This document shows positions 1 through 11,914 of a DNA stretch of 64,000 nt, piece after piece (the first letter of the stretch is position 1; each line of letters opens with the position of its first letter). The position numbers and the translations under genes were made by a program. Source of the DNA: Moelleriella libera RCEF 2490 (lineage: Eukaryota; Ascomycota; Sordariomycetes; Hypocreales; Clavicipitaceae); assembly GCA_001636675.1 (NCBI GenBank), contig AZGY01000008.1, positions 279,555 through 343,554 on the forward strand. Direction: 5' to 3'. The notes beneath the pieces were generated by a model that saw only the letters and a list, made by a program, of their open reading frames with translations, did no database searches and was not told where the DNA came from.

Positions 1-88
1 GGGGGGGAGGCGGAGCACCCAACAAGCAACGGCGGTTTCGTCAAATATTTTTGAGAAAGTAGAGGAAAGGGGAAAAGAGAAGGCTCAC

Positions 89-315
89 ATTTCGTTGGCG
101 AGGACTTGGCGGCTCGGTCGGCCGGTGGTGTCGTATGTGGCCACTTGGACCATGACCTGGTAAAAGTCCTGGAGGATATCTTTGAGCTGTTCTGCGCGGG
201 TGTCAGTTTCGGGAGGAGGCAAAGGGTTTTTTCTTTTCGACACGTTTGGTCGGTTCGTCTTGGGAGTCGACGTACGCTCGATGCCTTCGTGGTTGGCGTG
301 GTCGACGGGCGCCAT
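89..315 (-). CDS. MED10: Mediator complex subunit 10, 5' part (gene runs off the left edge)
   Basis: N-terminal half of Mediator subunit Med10/Nut2, part of the middle module that links activators to RNA polymerase II in the nucleus. Two exons are visible: 315-276 and 191-89, joined across an 84-nt intron with donor GTACGT and a CTGAC branch site before CGCAG. Splicing joins the start MAPVDHANHEGIE directly to QQLKDILQDFYQVMVQV, the conserved Med10 helix; without splicing a basic linker of about 28 residues would interrupt it. A second donor GTGAGC at 88 ends the visible part after the residues RPSRQVLANE, and no acceptor AG exists before base 1, so the next exon lies outside the window. An ATG at 324 lies three codons upstream in frame. 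The gene is divergent from the regulator at 1595. Identification is firm from the motif; the rest of the protein cannot be seen. Confidence 0.88.
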
Positions 316-987
316 TGTGTGCACGACAGATGGCAGAGTGGTTGTTGGTTGTTTGGTTGACGAAGAATGTCCGGCAGGCGAACGAGCAAAAGGTGCGCGC
401 GGTGCCGGCGTCGGTAGGTACCCACGGAAGGTTGTGGTTCAGTTGGTCTGGTACTTTATGCTGTGGGGGGTCCCAGCCCAGGTCCAAATGCGCACTGTCG
501 TGCGGATGGGATGTGTTTTCTGTCGCTCCCTCCTTCCTTTTCCTACAAGACCCAAGAAGCATAGAAAAACGCAAAGGACTAGATATATCACAAAGTTTAA
601 TCTTGCCCTTTTCATTCGGTCAAGTCTTCTTCCCCCTTCCGCCTAGATATCTTCCTGGCATGTTCCGCCTCTGGAGACACTATTGGAAGCTCCATAGAAC
701 GCGGCCCCTCTCTCTCTCCCCTCCTGCATGGAGAGGGAAAGCTCCGCGCGCCCAAGCTCATCGCGGAGATGTAAACCACCGACCGATGTCACAGCTCATT
801 GAATGTGCATGGCGTGTCACCAACGGCCCGCCCGGTTCTCCTGTGCAAGAACCCCCGTAAACTTGTCTTTTTTGTTAATTTATGCATCTATCGTTTCTTT
901 CTTTTGTTTTCTCTCTCCTTTCGCCATCATTTTCGGCATCGTCGCCCGGCCCAGCACGTGTCTGGTGGCTTGCAAGCTTGCAAAGCT

Positions 988-990
<3 letters not shown>

Positions 991-1018
<28 letters not shown>
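991..1018. repeat. (TGC)9 microsatellite
   Basis: Nine uninterrupted TGC units in the MED10/regulator intergenic region, preceded by two near-identical CAAGCTTG-like hexamer blocks. It could be read as poly-Ala, poly-Cys or poly-Leu in short open frames, none of which looks like a real gene. Confidence 0.9.
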
Positions 1019-1148
1019 AGCGTCGATCCGCCTCTTCGTCTTTGCGGTTCGCCATGCGCCCTTATTCAGCTTCCCAGATGCGCCACCCCACACGAAAAAG
1101 CCATCTCAACGTTGATCTGTGGGTATGGGTGTGAGTGTGGACGTAGAT

Positions 1149-1170
1149 GTGTGTGTGTGTGTGTGTGTGT
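1149..1170. repeat. (GT)11 microsatellite
   Basis: Eleven GT dinucleotides in the shared upstream region of MED10 and the regulator at 1595. Confidence 0.9.
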
Positions 1171-1594
1171 GCCTTGAAACCTGTGTGTCACTCTCACATC
1201 CCAATGTGGTGGCCGACATGCGCGAGGCGTCCAATCCAAATCACTCGTCACTTTTTCCCCCAACGCACCCTTTGCTTTTCCAACGGACGATACGGCCAGC
1301 CACAGCGGTTGTGGAAGGACGAACTTTCCAATATTTGAGAAATGTTCCGTTGGCTCGGCCGCTGGCTTGCTGGCTGATTGGCCCGGCTGGGCTGCTGGTC
1401 AACGAGCTAAAAAGGGGAAAAGAGTCGGGACGGATTCTGGCCTACGCGCCGTTCAACGGTGAGATTAGGTTCTCGGTTTGCGCAGACACATCACATTTTC
1501 CATTCACTCCCCCTCCTCTGCTCGCTTGTCACAAGCTTTTCTCTTCTTCTCCCTTCACTCAGTCAAGCTCTCGTTGAGCTGAGGCATCTCCATC

Positions 1595-2891
1595 ATGTCG
1601 ACGACGCAGTCCCCAGGTGATGCTGCTGCTGCTGCTGCTGCTGCTGCTCCTGCTCCTGCTGCTCCTGCTCCCGTCGAATTCCAGTTCGTAACTGGTAATC
1701 GCCCAGATCAGCTCAAGGCAAATCGTCTTCTCCGCTCTCACTTGTCTAAACGGTCTTGGCGGACCCCTGGAGCTCGGCAGCAACACGAGCACCATAGCTC
1801 TCCATCATCATCGGCATCGGCATCGACGTCGGCATCATCGGCATCATCATCATCGGGGTCATCACCATCAGATGACACACTCGCTTCAGCGAATGCCGGG
1901 TCAAGTTCCAATGCCAATGCCGCCTCTCGTCGGCGGAGGAACAAGCTCCAATCCATCACTTATGAGTGTGTAGCTTCCTATCATCAGCGACAACAGCAGC
2001 AGCAGCAGCAGCAGCACGATAATGGCGCCGCCGTCGTCACCACCAGCGACCTCTCTTCTGCCCTCGTAGCAAGGCCGCTTCCCATGGACGCCTACTTTGG
2101 AGGCATCCGCATAGATCCGTTCCGGTCTTACCCAGGGAAATGGAAGCCGTATATCCCCGCGCTGGCTGATCACTGCAAGTTCCTCTGTCTCACTTTTTCC
2201 TTCAAGCTCCTCCTCCTTCCTTCCGCCCATCCATCCATCCGATTCCTCTAGCAAAACCACGTCCGTCCGCTTCAGCTCTGCTTACAGTTCTGCCCTCTCA
2301 GACATCGTCCAGATGGCCCGTGACATCCCCGAGCTGGACCAGCCCGGCAACAGGGGCCTCCTCCGCACCACCTGGTTCCCGCTCGTCACGTCGGACAACG
2401 CGCCGTTCCAGGTCGTCATGCTCCTCGCGGCCGCCAACTACGCCCAGGTCCACAACGTGGCCGGCCTGCGCTGCGACCTGCTGCGCATGAAGCAGGAGGC
2501 CATCGCCGCCATCGACCACGCCCTGCGCCTCGAGCGCACCCGCGTCAGCGACGGTGCCATCGGCGCCGTCGCCAAAATGGCCAGCTTCGAGGCCATGCAC
2601 GGCGACGTGGCCTCGTACCGGATGCACATGGCCGGCCTGGTGCGCATGCTCTCGGAGCGCGGCGGCCTCGACACCCTCGGCCTGGGCGGCCTGCTGCGGA
2701 GGATCATCGTCTGGATAGACCTGAACTCGGCCTTTCTGCTCAACATCCCGCGCTACTTCCCCGGTACCACGTTCGCGGGACGCGTCGTCGTCGACGAACA
2801 GGAGCAGGGGGGACACGGGCCGGCTGCGACCGCGGCGACGGACTTGGTGGACGGCTTGGAGCCGAACCCGGAGAGGTTCATCGCCGTGTAG
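1595..2891 (+). CDS. Fungal_trans_2-like regulatory protein without a zinc cluster
   Basis: Predicted protein of 389 residues in two exons, 1595-2174 and 2302-2891. The N-terminal box VEFQFVTGNRPDQLK is the kind found at the start of fungal-specific transcription factor domain proteins that lack Zn2Cys6. A low-complexity region follows: poly-Ala/Pro near residue 10, Ser/Ala runs around 70-100, a basic RRRR patch and poly-Gln near 133-140. The C-terminal half (DIPELDQPGNRGLLRTTWFP, then several amphipathic helices and LRRIIVWIDLNSAF) matches the Fungal_trans_2 superfamily as I know it. The 127-nt intron is best read as GC-AG: donor GCAAGT at 2175 and acceptor CTCAG ending at 2301. This restores codon TAC and gives ADHYIVQMARDIPELDQ. 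No GT donor nearby keeps the frame as well. The target is unknown. Confidence 0.75.
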
Positions 2892-3664
2892 TTGCGCGGC
2901 CAGGCCAAAAAAAAAAAAAGGGCGACGCCTCTTTTGAAGAGCTTAGTGGGACAGAGGAGCTGCTTGAGAGCTCTTTGCATCTCTTTTGCCCTGCGTCTTC
3001 GTCTTTCTTTCTTTTCTAGATCCTTGCACGATCGTTTCCCCCCGGAGAGGACTGCGTAGCCAGCTATCAACCGTATCTGTAGTTGTCAATGACATATCAA
3101 ATGCAATGGTGGTACACAAAGCACGCCCAGCCTGTGACCAGTTCTGCTGCAAACAGCACCCCGACTTGCCCACGAGCCCTCCTCTCCTTGCCTTTGCCAA
3201 AGCAACATGTCTTCTCATGTGATGACCCCTTGCGCCGAACCCTCTTGTCTCTGTGGCGGCTCAGCTTTGTACGGGTGGGCAGCTCGCGTCTTCGTCATCT
3301 TCCGACGGCAGCAGCAGCAGCAGCAGCGGTACAGATAGCCAGGGCAGCAAACCACCTCCACCACCGCCACCATACAGCGACATTCATCTTCTGAGAGTAG
3401 AGTCCTTCGCAGCCTGAACTTGTCACTATACAAGGCAGGAAGTCTCGAGAGTCACAGACGGACTACATCCGCTGCATCGGTAAACGAAGACGATCGAGGT
3501 CAAAGTCGTCGAGGCTGAGACAACGCAGGACTACGCACCATCGCACAAAGAGCAACGGGAGCAGGCAGGCAGCCCGCCACAGCCCGCATCCCGACACCCG
3601 TCTTCACACAAAGAAAGTGGAAATTGTATTCGTGACTCGTGACTATGTACATGCAGCAAACTGC
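2892..3664. other. Convergent 3' region
   Basis: Lies between the ends of the regulator (plus) and the MFS transporter (minus), so it probably holds both 3' UTRs. It contains an A13 run at about 2908 and a six-unit CAG tract at 3309-3326. I see no gene. Confidence 0.6.
3309..3326. repeat. (CAG)6 microsatellite
   Basis: Six CAG units in the convergent intergenic region, flanked by more loosely repeated CCA/CAC triplets to 3374. Confidence 0.8.
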
Positions 3665-5582
3665 TCACATCCGCGCAAAAGCATGCGATGCGTCCATAAA
3701 GAGACTCGCCACCAGCAACACGCCGTTGAACACAGCCATCATGTAGAACGGCGCGCCGTTGGAGAGCGAGTCGAAGAGCGCGCCGCCTGCCTTGGTCAGC
3801 AGCAGGATGGCGGCGCCGCCACAGAGCGAGTAGACGCCGGCTATAGAGCCCTTGAGGCGCACGCGCGATGCAGAATCCTCGCTGGGGGTCGACATGCGAA
3901 TCAACGGCTCCGACTCCATCGATTCGTCCTCGTCGGGCGCGATGGACGGTTCGTGTCGCGCGGAGCGTGGCAGGTCAACGGCGATGACGCCTTGGCCGAG
4001 CGAGCCCAGGCTGCACACGATGGCGCCAATCTGGCTGATGCCAATGAGTGTTACCACGAGAAAGATGATCGGCGTCCCGCCCCGTCCGTCCACGTTGGTA
4101 ATCTCGGGGCTCGACAGCTGGGGCAGGATGACGTATCCCACCATCCCAAACACGGTCGCCACCACAATCGGGTAGTTGATACGGCCGCCGCGTCCGGAGA
4201 GATATCCAAACACCGGCGCGCAGATGAGACCCATGAGTTGTGCGACCCCCGTCAGGATGGAAGACAGCACGTAGGCCGCGCGGCACTCCCTCTTCAATTC
4301 AGGCGATGGATCGTTGGGCGACCCCTGGCAGAAGCCATTACTGATGAAGAAAGTGTTGACGTACAGGGGAATGAAGAGCGAGATGGCGACGGTGGAGGCT
4401 CTGGCCACGAAACCGCCCAGATAACCCAGGGCGATGCGAGAGTCTGCGAACCCCAGGAGTACGGAGTCCTTCATCAGATGGAGGTAGGGGACCACCTTTG
4501 GCTCGTCAAGTCAGCTCCGATGATGCGTATATGGCCAGGCATGATGCAGATTGGTCTGCACTCACCTTACGTCGGGCGCCGGCTGCCCCGACCACTTCGG
4601 ATCTCGTGGCTTGATCGCGCCCTGCGATGCCCAGAAGCAGCTTCCAGCCCTTGTCTTCCTCACCTTGCAAATTCCGCAGACCGACAAAGACGAAGATGGC
4701 AATGACCAAGGACACGGCTCCTACAACGTAGAAACTGTAGGATACGGCCTGGCCAGGAGTCACCCCGTCGACATCGCCGAATTTGGTCGGTAGTGGCAAG
4801 AATAAAGAAAGCGCAACAAGGGCGCCGCAGCCGGTGAACAGGCCTACCAGGCCTGCTAACCTAGTTGGCTTTCGAGCTGCCCCGACATCGTCATGGTGCT
4901 GGCGAGAACCACGCGAGTCGTTCGACAGCGATCGTGAATATCGTTCCGGGGTAATAGTCACCTCCGACTCGACCGAAAATGCAGCGCTCAGCCGCTGGTT
5001 GGGCTTAAATCTCAACTGGCTTCTTCCGTCACTCCCGTCGTCATCAGTCAGTGAGGGTAGTATAGCCGTGACCATGGTGGCTCTGATGATGGCGGACCTG
5101 GTCAGCGATAGCTCTGATGGAACAGCAAAATGGTCCCAAGAAGCGGGCTTGATCCGAGTCTTCGGAGGGGTAGGAGGGTTGCCGACAGGCTTCACTTACG
5201 CCGCGGACGCTCCCACGGCGAAAAAGATGCGAGCGATGAGCAACTGCGGATACACATTCTTCGCTTGGACAAAGACGACCAGCGCGATGCCAATGATTGC
5301 ATAACCCAGAAAAGCAACCCATCGGACACCCAAACGATCAGACACCAGGCCCCACGACGGGCATGCGACCAAGGCCACAATCTCATCGGCGAATCCCAGT
5401 GTGCCCACGACATCTCCGACATGTTTCTTCTGTCCGATCAGATCGGTGATGACGAAAGACACGGAGCTGTTCAGGAAGACGAGGAAGGATATCGAAAAGA
5501 GGGAGATGCCGAGCAGATAGGTCACGGCCTGGAACGTGGTTGTAGAGGGCGCAAACGGAAGATACCGCGAGAATCGGGACAT
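3665..5582 (-). CDS. Major facilitator superfamily transporter, multidrug-type
   Basis: Predicted 576-residue membrane transporter in three exons: 5582-5200, 5082-4566 and 4495-3665. Introns of 117 and 70 nt have GTAAGT and GTGAGT donors; the second has branch GCTGAC and acceptor AAAG. I count about twelve hydrophobic segments. The first is preceded by RYLPFAPSTTTFQAVTYLL, and a loop with GFADEIVALVACPSWGLVSD followed by DRLGVRW is the MFS motif A region between helices 2 and 3. An acidic/Ser-rich central cytosolic loop (about residues 140-195) and a second one near 490-515 separate helix groups. The architecture resembles fungal MFS proteins related to yeast YCR023C, whose substrate is not established; the substrate here cannot be inferred. 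The start at 5582 (MSRFSRYLPF) is preferred to an in-frame ATG at 5621 because the family begins at the conserved RYLPFAP box. ARP8 lies upstream on the same strand. Confidence 0.85.
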
Positions 5583-6206
5583 GATGCTGCGAATGTTCTC
5601 TCGAATGGGAAGAAGAATCAAAGTTACAAAGGGGGGAGGGGGAAAGAAAAAGAAAAAGAAGACAGTCTCCCTCTAGCTGAGAGGTATCAAGCAGAACCAC
5701 ATGGCGCGCAGGCGACTGCGAAATCGTTGCTGCGAAGCTACGTATTTTGTTTGGCTGGGCGTTGGAAGCTGGTTTATTATATTTTCTTCAATGACGCGCC
5801 CCAATGTTGTTTATGCAAGGTCTTTAGCTGGGAGTGGAGGGGCGGGGCGTTACATAAGCCCCGACGACGCCAAACACAAGCTGTCCAAGTTCAGCTTGGT
5901 TAGCACATCGAAATCGCGAAGCTTGCGGCGAGCATTGGGCAAAGTACAGTGTCCAATTCGATTGGATGGGCCGCCGATGGAACGCTGCCTTGTAGAGCGG
6001 CTTCAGCACAAACTCCTGATACTTCATGATTAAAAATGCTTGCACGCTCGCAAATGACTTTTTCCCCCCTTCGCTTCCCACATTACCAAGATCGCTGCAA
6101 GCTCGTCATTTTGTCTTGTCCAATTCCCAATCCCTATTTCTCAAAACTCCATCAATGGTTGCGATACCCACGGTGCTTGGAATCACAGAAAGCGACAAAC
6201 GCATCT
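5583..6206. other. Spacer between ARP8 3' end and MFS start
   Basis: About 620 nt that must contain the MFS promoter and the ARP8 3' UTR, both read on the minus strand. It holds an A/G-rich stretch at 5612-5672 (C/T-rich on the coding strand), typical of a fungal leader. No gene seen. Confidence 0.55.
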
Positions 6207-8566
6207 TTACCAAGCCCAGAGCACTTTGTGATGTAATGTCCTTGCACCGAGCCGCTCAAATTCGAATGGAGTGATCCAGGAGTCGTTGGTCGGTAGCTTC
6301 GCGAGCACGCTGGCCCCTTTCCAGGCCACGACTTGTTCGTCCATGTCCCTGGCGCTTCTGCTGACCAGTATCCTGTCAAACAGGTCAGGTCTCCTGGCCT
6401 TGATCTTCTCTTCCAAGACGACCGTGAAATGAGGAATCTTTGAGCCGCCCCCAACCACCATGATGCTGCCGAGCAAGTCACGGAGCTTCTTATCATCTCC
6501 CTTGGCGGCGTTCTGAATACTCGTCAAGATTGCAATGTCAAGGGGAGCTATGGGCAGCACAGCGTCCCTCTCCGCAGCAATCGAGGCAGCGCTTCGCGCG
6601 TTGGGGTCGACAAAGATTCCTGCAGGTGCTTGCGCAGCTTGAGACGCCTGTCCTGGCACCGGCGTGCCCGCAGCGCGCGAACTGCTTGGGGCCGGACTGT
6701 CGCCGTTCAGGCCGTCCTTGCCTGCCCCAAATACGAATGGGGCTGGAGTGCCGTTGCCCTCCGGTGCGGGTGAGCCAGCGTGCGAACCAGCAGGGGTGCC
6801 ATTCTCGCCTCTTCCAAAAAAATTGAACTGAGATCGCTCTTTGCTCGGCGTGGACATTTCTTGGTGCAGTTGCGACACCCCAGGTGTCACCGACATGATC
6901 GAGGGTTTCACGAGCGCCAAGATGGCCAATTGGGCAGCTGAGGAAGGGTCGTCAGGGATGTCCACGTCGTATGCGTTGTAAGATCGTTCGACCAGCTTCC
7001 GGCGTCCCCTCAATTTGACACTGTTGTCGAATATTGATGGATCGAAGACGCCCATGGCGGAGAGAATGACCTCGTCGTACGTCTTGAAGGTGTATTTCCT
7101 AGTGGATTGGTTGGGTGCTCGAACGTGAAAGTTGAACAATTGCACCGAGATGTCTGCCTGTGCCATGGTGCAATGCTTTATTTTCAGCTCCTCGGCGAGC
7201 AAAAAATCGTAGCGCCGTTGCAGATTGATGTCTTGGTATGGAAAATTGTCGTACAGCATCATTTTGATGAAAGTCTCGGTAATGTCGTAGCCGCCATACT
7301 TCATGTTGATGCGGGAGTCATCAATGCACAGGCCGTCTTCGACGCAGGTCACTGATGTCTTCTGCGCGCCCACGTCGACGACGCAGGCTTGAGTATAGCC
7401 AGCGCCAAAGGTTGCCGCCATGCTCTCCTGGACAAAACAAACCCTGTTGAACTCAAACCAGATCATGCAGGAACGCAAAACCTGTTCCACATAACGCTTG
7501 TCATAGAGGTCCGGGATGACGAAGACGCAGCTATACTGTAGCCATTCACTGTTGGTTGTCAGGCCGAGCTCGTTACGGAGGGCCCTGTCCAGCAAAGTCT
7601 CGAAATCGTCAAATAGATGCTCCTGGCTGGAGTAGTCGTCTTCGTTCCATAATCCATAGCGTAACGGCCACCAGAGCTTAAATTTGGGGTTCGAATTGTC
7701 GGGGACACGAAGAGCTGCGTTCCCGATGAAACATGACGCTGGGGATTCGGCATCCTCCAAAGACTTGACATCCGTCCACTCGATTTCCAGGGGATCATTA
7801 TGTTTTTCGATGATCTCTGGTTCGGTGCGACGATTGAAGGTCTGGACCAATTCCTTGGAATTCGGCAGCACTTTCCGCTTGTTGGCGCGCATCTCTGCTT
7901 TGAGGTCGCTGCACAGCTTGAGGTACTTTTTGGACCATTCCTCGCCATACTGCTGATCCGTCGTCTTGGCCTCGAAATGTCTCCGGGGCAAAGCCTCGTA
8001 GAGTTCAGATTCCGTCTGGGGAAACTTTGTGGCCAAGGTGCTCGGAATCGTCCTCGGGAGCGCATCGCTGGCAAAGCCAATGCGAAGATTTTGGCTGCCT
8101 GGGTGAATGACGATGATGCGAGACGGGTCGACATTGCCAGACGGTGTTGCAGCGCCATCTTCGTCGGCAAGGTCTGGGATGGGCAGCGGAAGCTCCCCGC
8201 TTGCCGGCTTGGACAGGATTCTATCGCGGTCTCGGGCAGTCTGAACCAGTCGGTCACGCGTCGCATCGCTCTGGAGACGCAAGGCAAGAACTTGATCATC
8301 TCGCTTCATGTAATCACTGATTTTCCCTGACGTCAGTGAAGATCGCGTGTGGGCAGAAGATATAGCTTACGTATAGTAATTTTTCTGGTTGATGGGCGCG
8401 ACGTCGGGCCAAGTCGAAAGCTTCATGCCATTGTCCGTCCTTTCCAACCCTAAGAGCGAGAAAGTCAACATCATCGCTGCGAATATGGCGATGATCGGCG
8501 GCACAGAGGACAGTTACATCACACACCTTCCCTCAGAAGCACCCTTTCCGAAACTTTGCCGACCAT
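6207..8566 (-). CDS. ARP8: Actin-related protein 8, INO80 chromatin-remodelling complex subunit
   Basis: Predicted 742-residue nuclear actin-fold protein. In INO80, Arp8 with Arp4 and actin forms the module on the HSA helix that senses linker DNA. Three exons: 8566-8527, 8449-8371 and 8316-6207; introns of 77 and 54 nt have donors GTGTGT and GTAAGC. Splicing gives the start MVGKVSERVLLREGLERTDN and then WPDVAPINQKNYYTDYMKRD, both characteristic of fungal Arp8. The actin core follows: IIVIHPGSQNLRIGFASD (phosphate 1-like region), ACVVDVGAQKTSVTCVEDG (phosphate 2), and near the C-terminus IMVVGGGSKIPHF (adenosine-binding region). A Gly/Pro/Ala/Ser-rich insert of about 64 residues (541-604) precedes the last actin subdomain and looks disordered. 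Length is between the yeast (881) and human (624) proteins. Confidence 0.95.
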
Positions 8567-11500
8567 TTTGAGGTCACAGTCCTGCCGCCGCAGCAGTAAG
8601 ACTCCGGCTGTGATCAGATTGACGAGCGCGATGCCTTGGTGAAGCCGTCGTGGGAGGAGAAGATTTTCTTCGAAACAAAGCGGCTAGAGCGGCGGCCGAT
8701 TCCTCATTAAGCACGGGGTGCAGTGCACTCGGTAGCACACCAGGCTCGTGGAGTTGCGACCGGACCAGACTCTACTAAGTGAGCTCTTGCCTCACCTCTT
8801 TTGCACAGCGCCCAATGGTGTTGGCAGTGGGGCAGTCCAACTTTGCCTTGCCATCCCTCCATCTATCCATCCATCCATCTATCCATCCACCCATTCATTC
8901 TCCCTTCATTCTTCATTTCTTCCTTCCCCCAAAAGTGCGGAGCAAACGACCTGCGAAGAACACAGTGAGGCGGCGCATGATTGGACGGCAGCTGTCGGTT
9001 CTCCTTCAAGAAGCGGTATGTTCTTGTGTGATTTTCACCCGTGTGCAAAGAGAGACCTCACAATCGGTGCCATCGCAGACGACCTGCTGGCGTAAGGATG
9101 CTATTTTAGAGTACGAAGAGTCACAGTCTTTATCCAGTCACCTACAGTACCTTGAACACCTTTCACATGAACATAAGATTCCTATTCAAACTCTATTGAA
9201 AATCCGCATGCGCGCGGGTAAGCACCTACCAAACTTGGGTCGCGTGGAATTTCACCAGCAGCATCTCGCATCTTGGGTGAAGTTACGGGGTACCGTAGAG
9301 CCGTCCGGCGGCCCAACCATTATCCGAGTCTATTATCCCGGCATGGTTTCCATTGCTCCAAATACAGCCTTGGGCCGCTGCTCATGCGGCTCATCGTGAC
9401 GTTGGTGCAGACCTCTGTACACCCTGCGCCATAGTCGGCGACCGTCATGGTCAGGTGCACCGGCACAAAGTCATGGCTGCTGGAGAATGGAGTTTACATC
9501 AATCTCAAGGCATCGTCCGAGGAGTTCGACCGGCGAAATGCCCAAAGGTCTCAGGATATCCCATTTGTGATCTTTTCGCGCCCCATGGCATCGAGCAGAC
9601 TTGCTCGCGTGCGCCGCGGGCAGGTCCTATCGGACAAGGCGCGCACGATGACAACACGTAGAGTGATGGTTCATCACGGCGCCGTCGAACTTGACTACGG
9701 GGGCTTTCGTACCACATGCAGCGATAGCCGGCGACTCGACTGACACCCACTCTGGTTCTATAGTCTCTCCGTAGTTCGGGCGTGTCTCTGCCGACGGGGA
9801 CGCCTTCCCATAGCAATGACGGCGTATTGACAGCTACCAGCATCAACATAGCATGATTTTCCAGTTTCCGTTGTCATTATCCCCGGCTTGGCACTTGAAC
9901 AGCTCCAGTAGGATTCGGATTCTCGGGGGCGCATTGATGACCTGACGTGGCGGAAAATGTAGCCGAAATGCAGAATGACTCCAGCAGCCTGAAAGAGAAG
10001 CTCGTGGCTCTGGGATCGGCTGCTGCGATAGCTCCAGGATCCCACAAACACATATCTGCTAGTGCCTGACCTCTGCGAAGGGCTGAATACCATCGACATA
10101 TCGAGCTGGAGGCCATGGTGCCGGGTCGATGGAGGCATAGCAGGGCCCTCCGTATCATTTCATTCGCGGCAAATGCCAGTCCCGCCTTCCGAGACAAAGT
10201 CACAACGTCGGCCCATATCTGCAACGATTTGACGTGTCACCGTCCCAACATTTGGGAGGGTAATCGGGCTTCCCTACCGAACCATGCCGATCGCATCATT
10301 AGGGAACGTGGAACGCGGCAGCGTGGCGCAGACCAACTGCAAGCGGTCATGATTTGAGGCCATCAGTGCGCCAAATACAATCCTCTGTCAATAGTCTCCG
10401 AGAGTTGGGCACTCGGGATCTTGAATTTCCTCGTCATCGTAGCGCCGAGCTCAAGCAGCAGCACGAGACCTTCGGAACCGTGTTCAGGGGCTTCAATCGA
10501 CTTCTGCCGGCGCTGAATTAGAAAGCTTGTGTCCACCGCTTTCATCCGCCAGATCAACAACCCGCGGAAATGTCAGCATTCAATACTGCCAGTGGCGAAT
10601 CGACAGGGATTTCTTTGATTTCTCGTAAGTAGAGTAGGTTTAGCGACCGATCGCCGGCAATTGCCATGGTACGTGGCCCCTCGAGGCTGGCTCTGGGTCT
10701 GCTGGCTCTGGGTCTCTCGTGCGCTTCTTTAGCTGCGCGGGCGATATTGTCGACTGAATTGTGCGCTGTTGTGAGGCAAACATGCGTCCTTATGTGAGTC
10801 TTCCTAAGACATAATCTGTTCTGCAGGTTCCACGATTGGGTTCTGATGTCCATTCGAAGAAAAATAACAACCCTGATGCAAATCAAGGTTCCATCGGACT
10901 CCATTGGCGCACCGACAAGAGAACGGCCAACACGAGGAGATATTTCAGCAGACCATGTAGGACTCCTGTAACGTGTCGGCCCGCGTGGTGAATTAACTGT
11001 CTTATAATCGGCGAGCAGCCTGATCAATATAGGTATCTCGTAGCAGGGGGGGGAGGGGTGTGCCTTGCGCGTGATTCCATTCCAAGGGAGTTATTTGCCT
11101 TGTGTGATAATTAAGCGACCGGCAAGCATGCGAGACGTACGGATGCTCCTTGTACGTCTAGCTTGGTCCTTTCTCGGGTCTAGATATTGACTGCCGTCCC
11201 GTTTTCGTGCATGGGAAAGATGGAGCTCGATGCAGCTCCCCATTATCTGCAGCCAAGATTGGTCCAACGGCATCTGAATTCCACATGTCGCCTGAGCTGG
11301 ACCTGATGCTCGCATACCGAGGAAAACTCAACGGGGATCTCAGTCCATGTAATGAAACAAACGAGACGAGGCAGAGTCAATGTTCATTTCACGTCGACTT
11401 CAATCGCTCTGGTCTCACGAGCGGCGGAGAATCAGAGCTAGAATTTGGAAATTTGGAAACAATGGCCGAACGAGTTTCCCCATTCGGTTTTCGCGTCACC

Positions 11501-11914
11501 TGACGTCATTCTACCTCCTGGGCTGCCTAGCAGTCTCGCAGGCAGCACAGAAAGACGCAGAAACCGACTGGCTGCTCGTCCCTGTTGCGACGGACGGCAC
11601 AAGGTGATCAATGACTATACGTTACACTCACTTGGTATCTGGTACACGTGTTCAAAAGGATCCGGCCCGTCGGGTAGTTAAGGTGAGTTCTTTGGGGGGT
11701 TTATAACCCACAGGCCTTGCCTGGAACCCGACCTACCCTATGCAGCTTGGACCAACCCCAGAGAAAGTTCCACTTCCACCACCTTTCATCTCGGCAGATA
11801 AAGAAGAAGGTACAAGACACGCGGCACGGCCAAAGGGCCAAGAACAAAGACGAGCAAACAACGTTGCAAACGCTCACCGAGCTCGAAATCTCTCCCTAAC
11901 CATCTTCTCCAAAC
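8567..11914. other. Gene-free block with scattered degenerate open frames
   Basis: 3.3 kb between divergent ARP8 and the Pro-rich gene. Short overlapping open frames occur on both strands but none has a recognisable motif, a good start context and plausible introns together. A CCAT/ATCC-rich tract lies at 8851-8920. The stretch 9250-10350 has a mildly coding-like texture in several frames and may be an old gene remnant that I cannot name. Confidence 0.5.
8851..8920. repeat. CCAT/ATCC tetranucleotide-rich tract
   Basis: Imperfect CCATCCAT/CTATCCAT repeats that drift into CATTC repeats, upstream of ARP8. Confidence 0.8.

Larger units (their letters stand above)
316..1594. promoter_or_regulatory. 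Divergent intergenic region between MED10 and the Fungal_trans_2-like gene
   Basis: No convincing gene in this 1.3 kb. It must hold both promoters. It carries a TGC microsatellite (991-1018), a GT tract (1149-1170) and a pyrimidine-rich stretch just before 1595 that looks like a leader. The open frames here overlap each other on both strands and resemble no family I know. Confidence 0.6.

Noticed and set aside
202..574. Unspliced reading of the MED10 5' exons
   Set aside because: It would put a basic linker between the start and the conserved helix; the GTACGT/CGCAG intron restores the family sequence.
3617..4705. 362-codon plus-strand open frame
   Set aside because: Antisense shadow of the MFS transporter; the minus strand carries the membrane helices, motif A and consistent introns.
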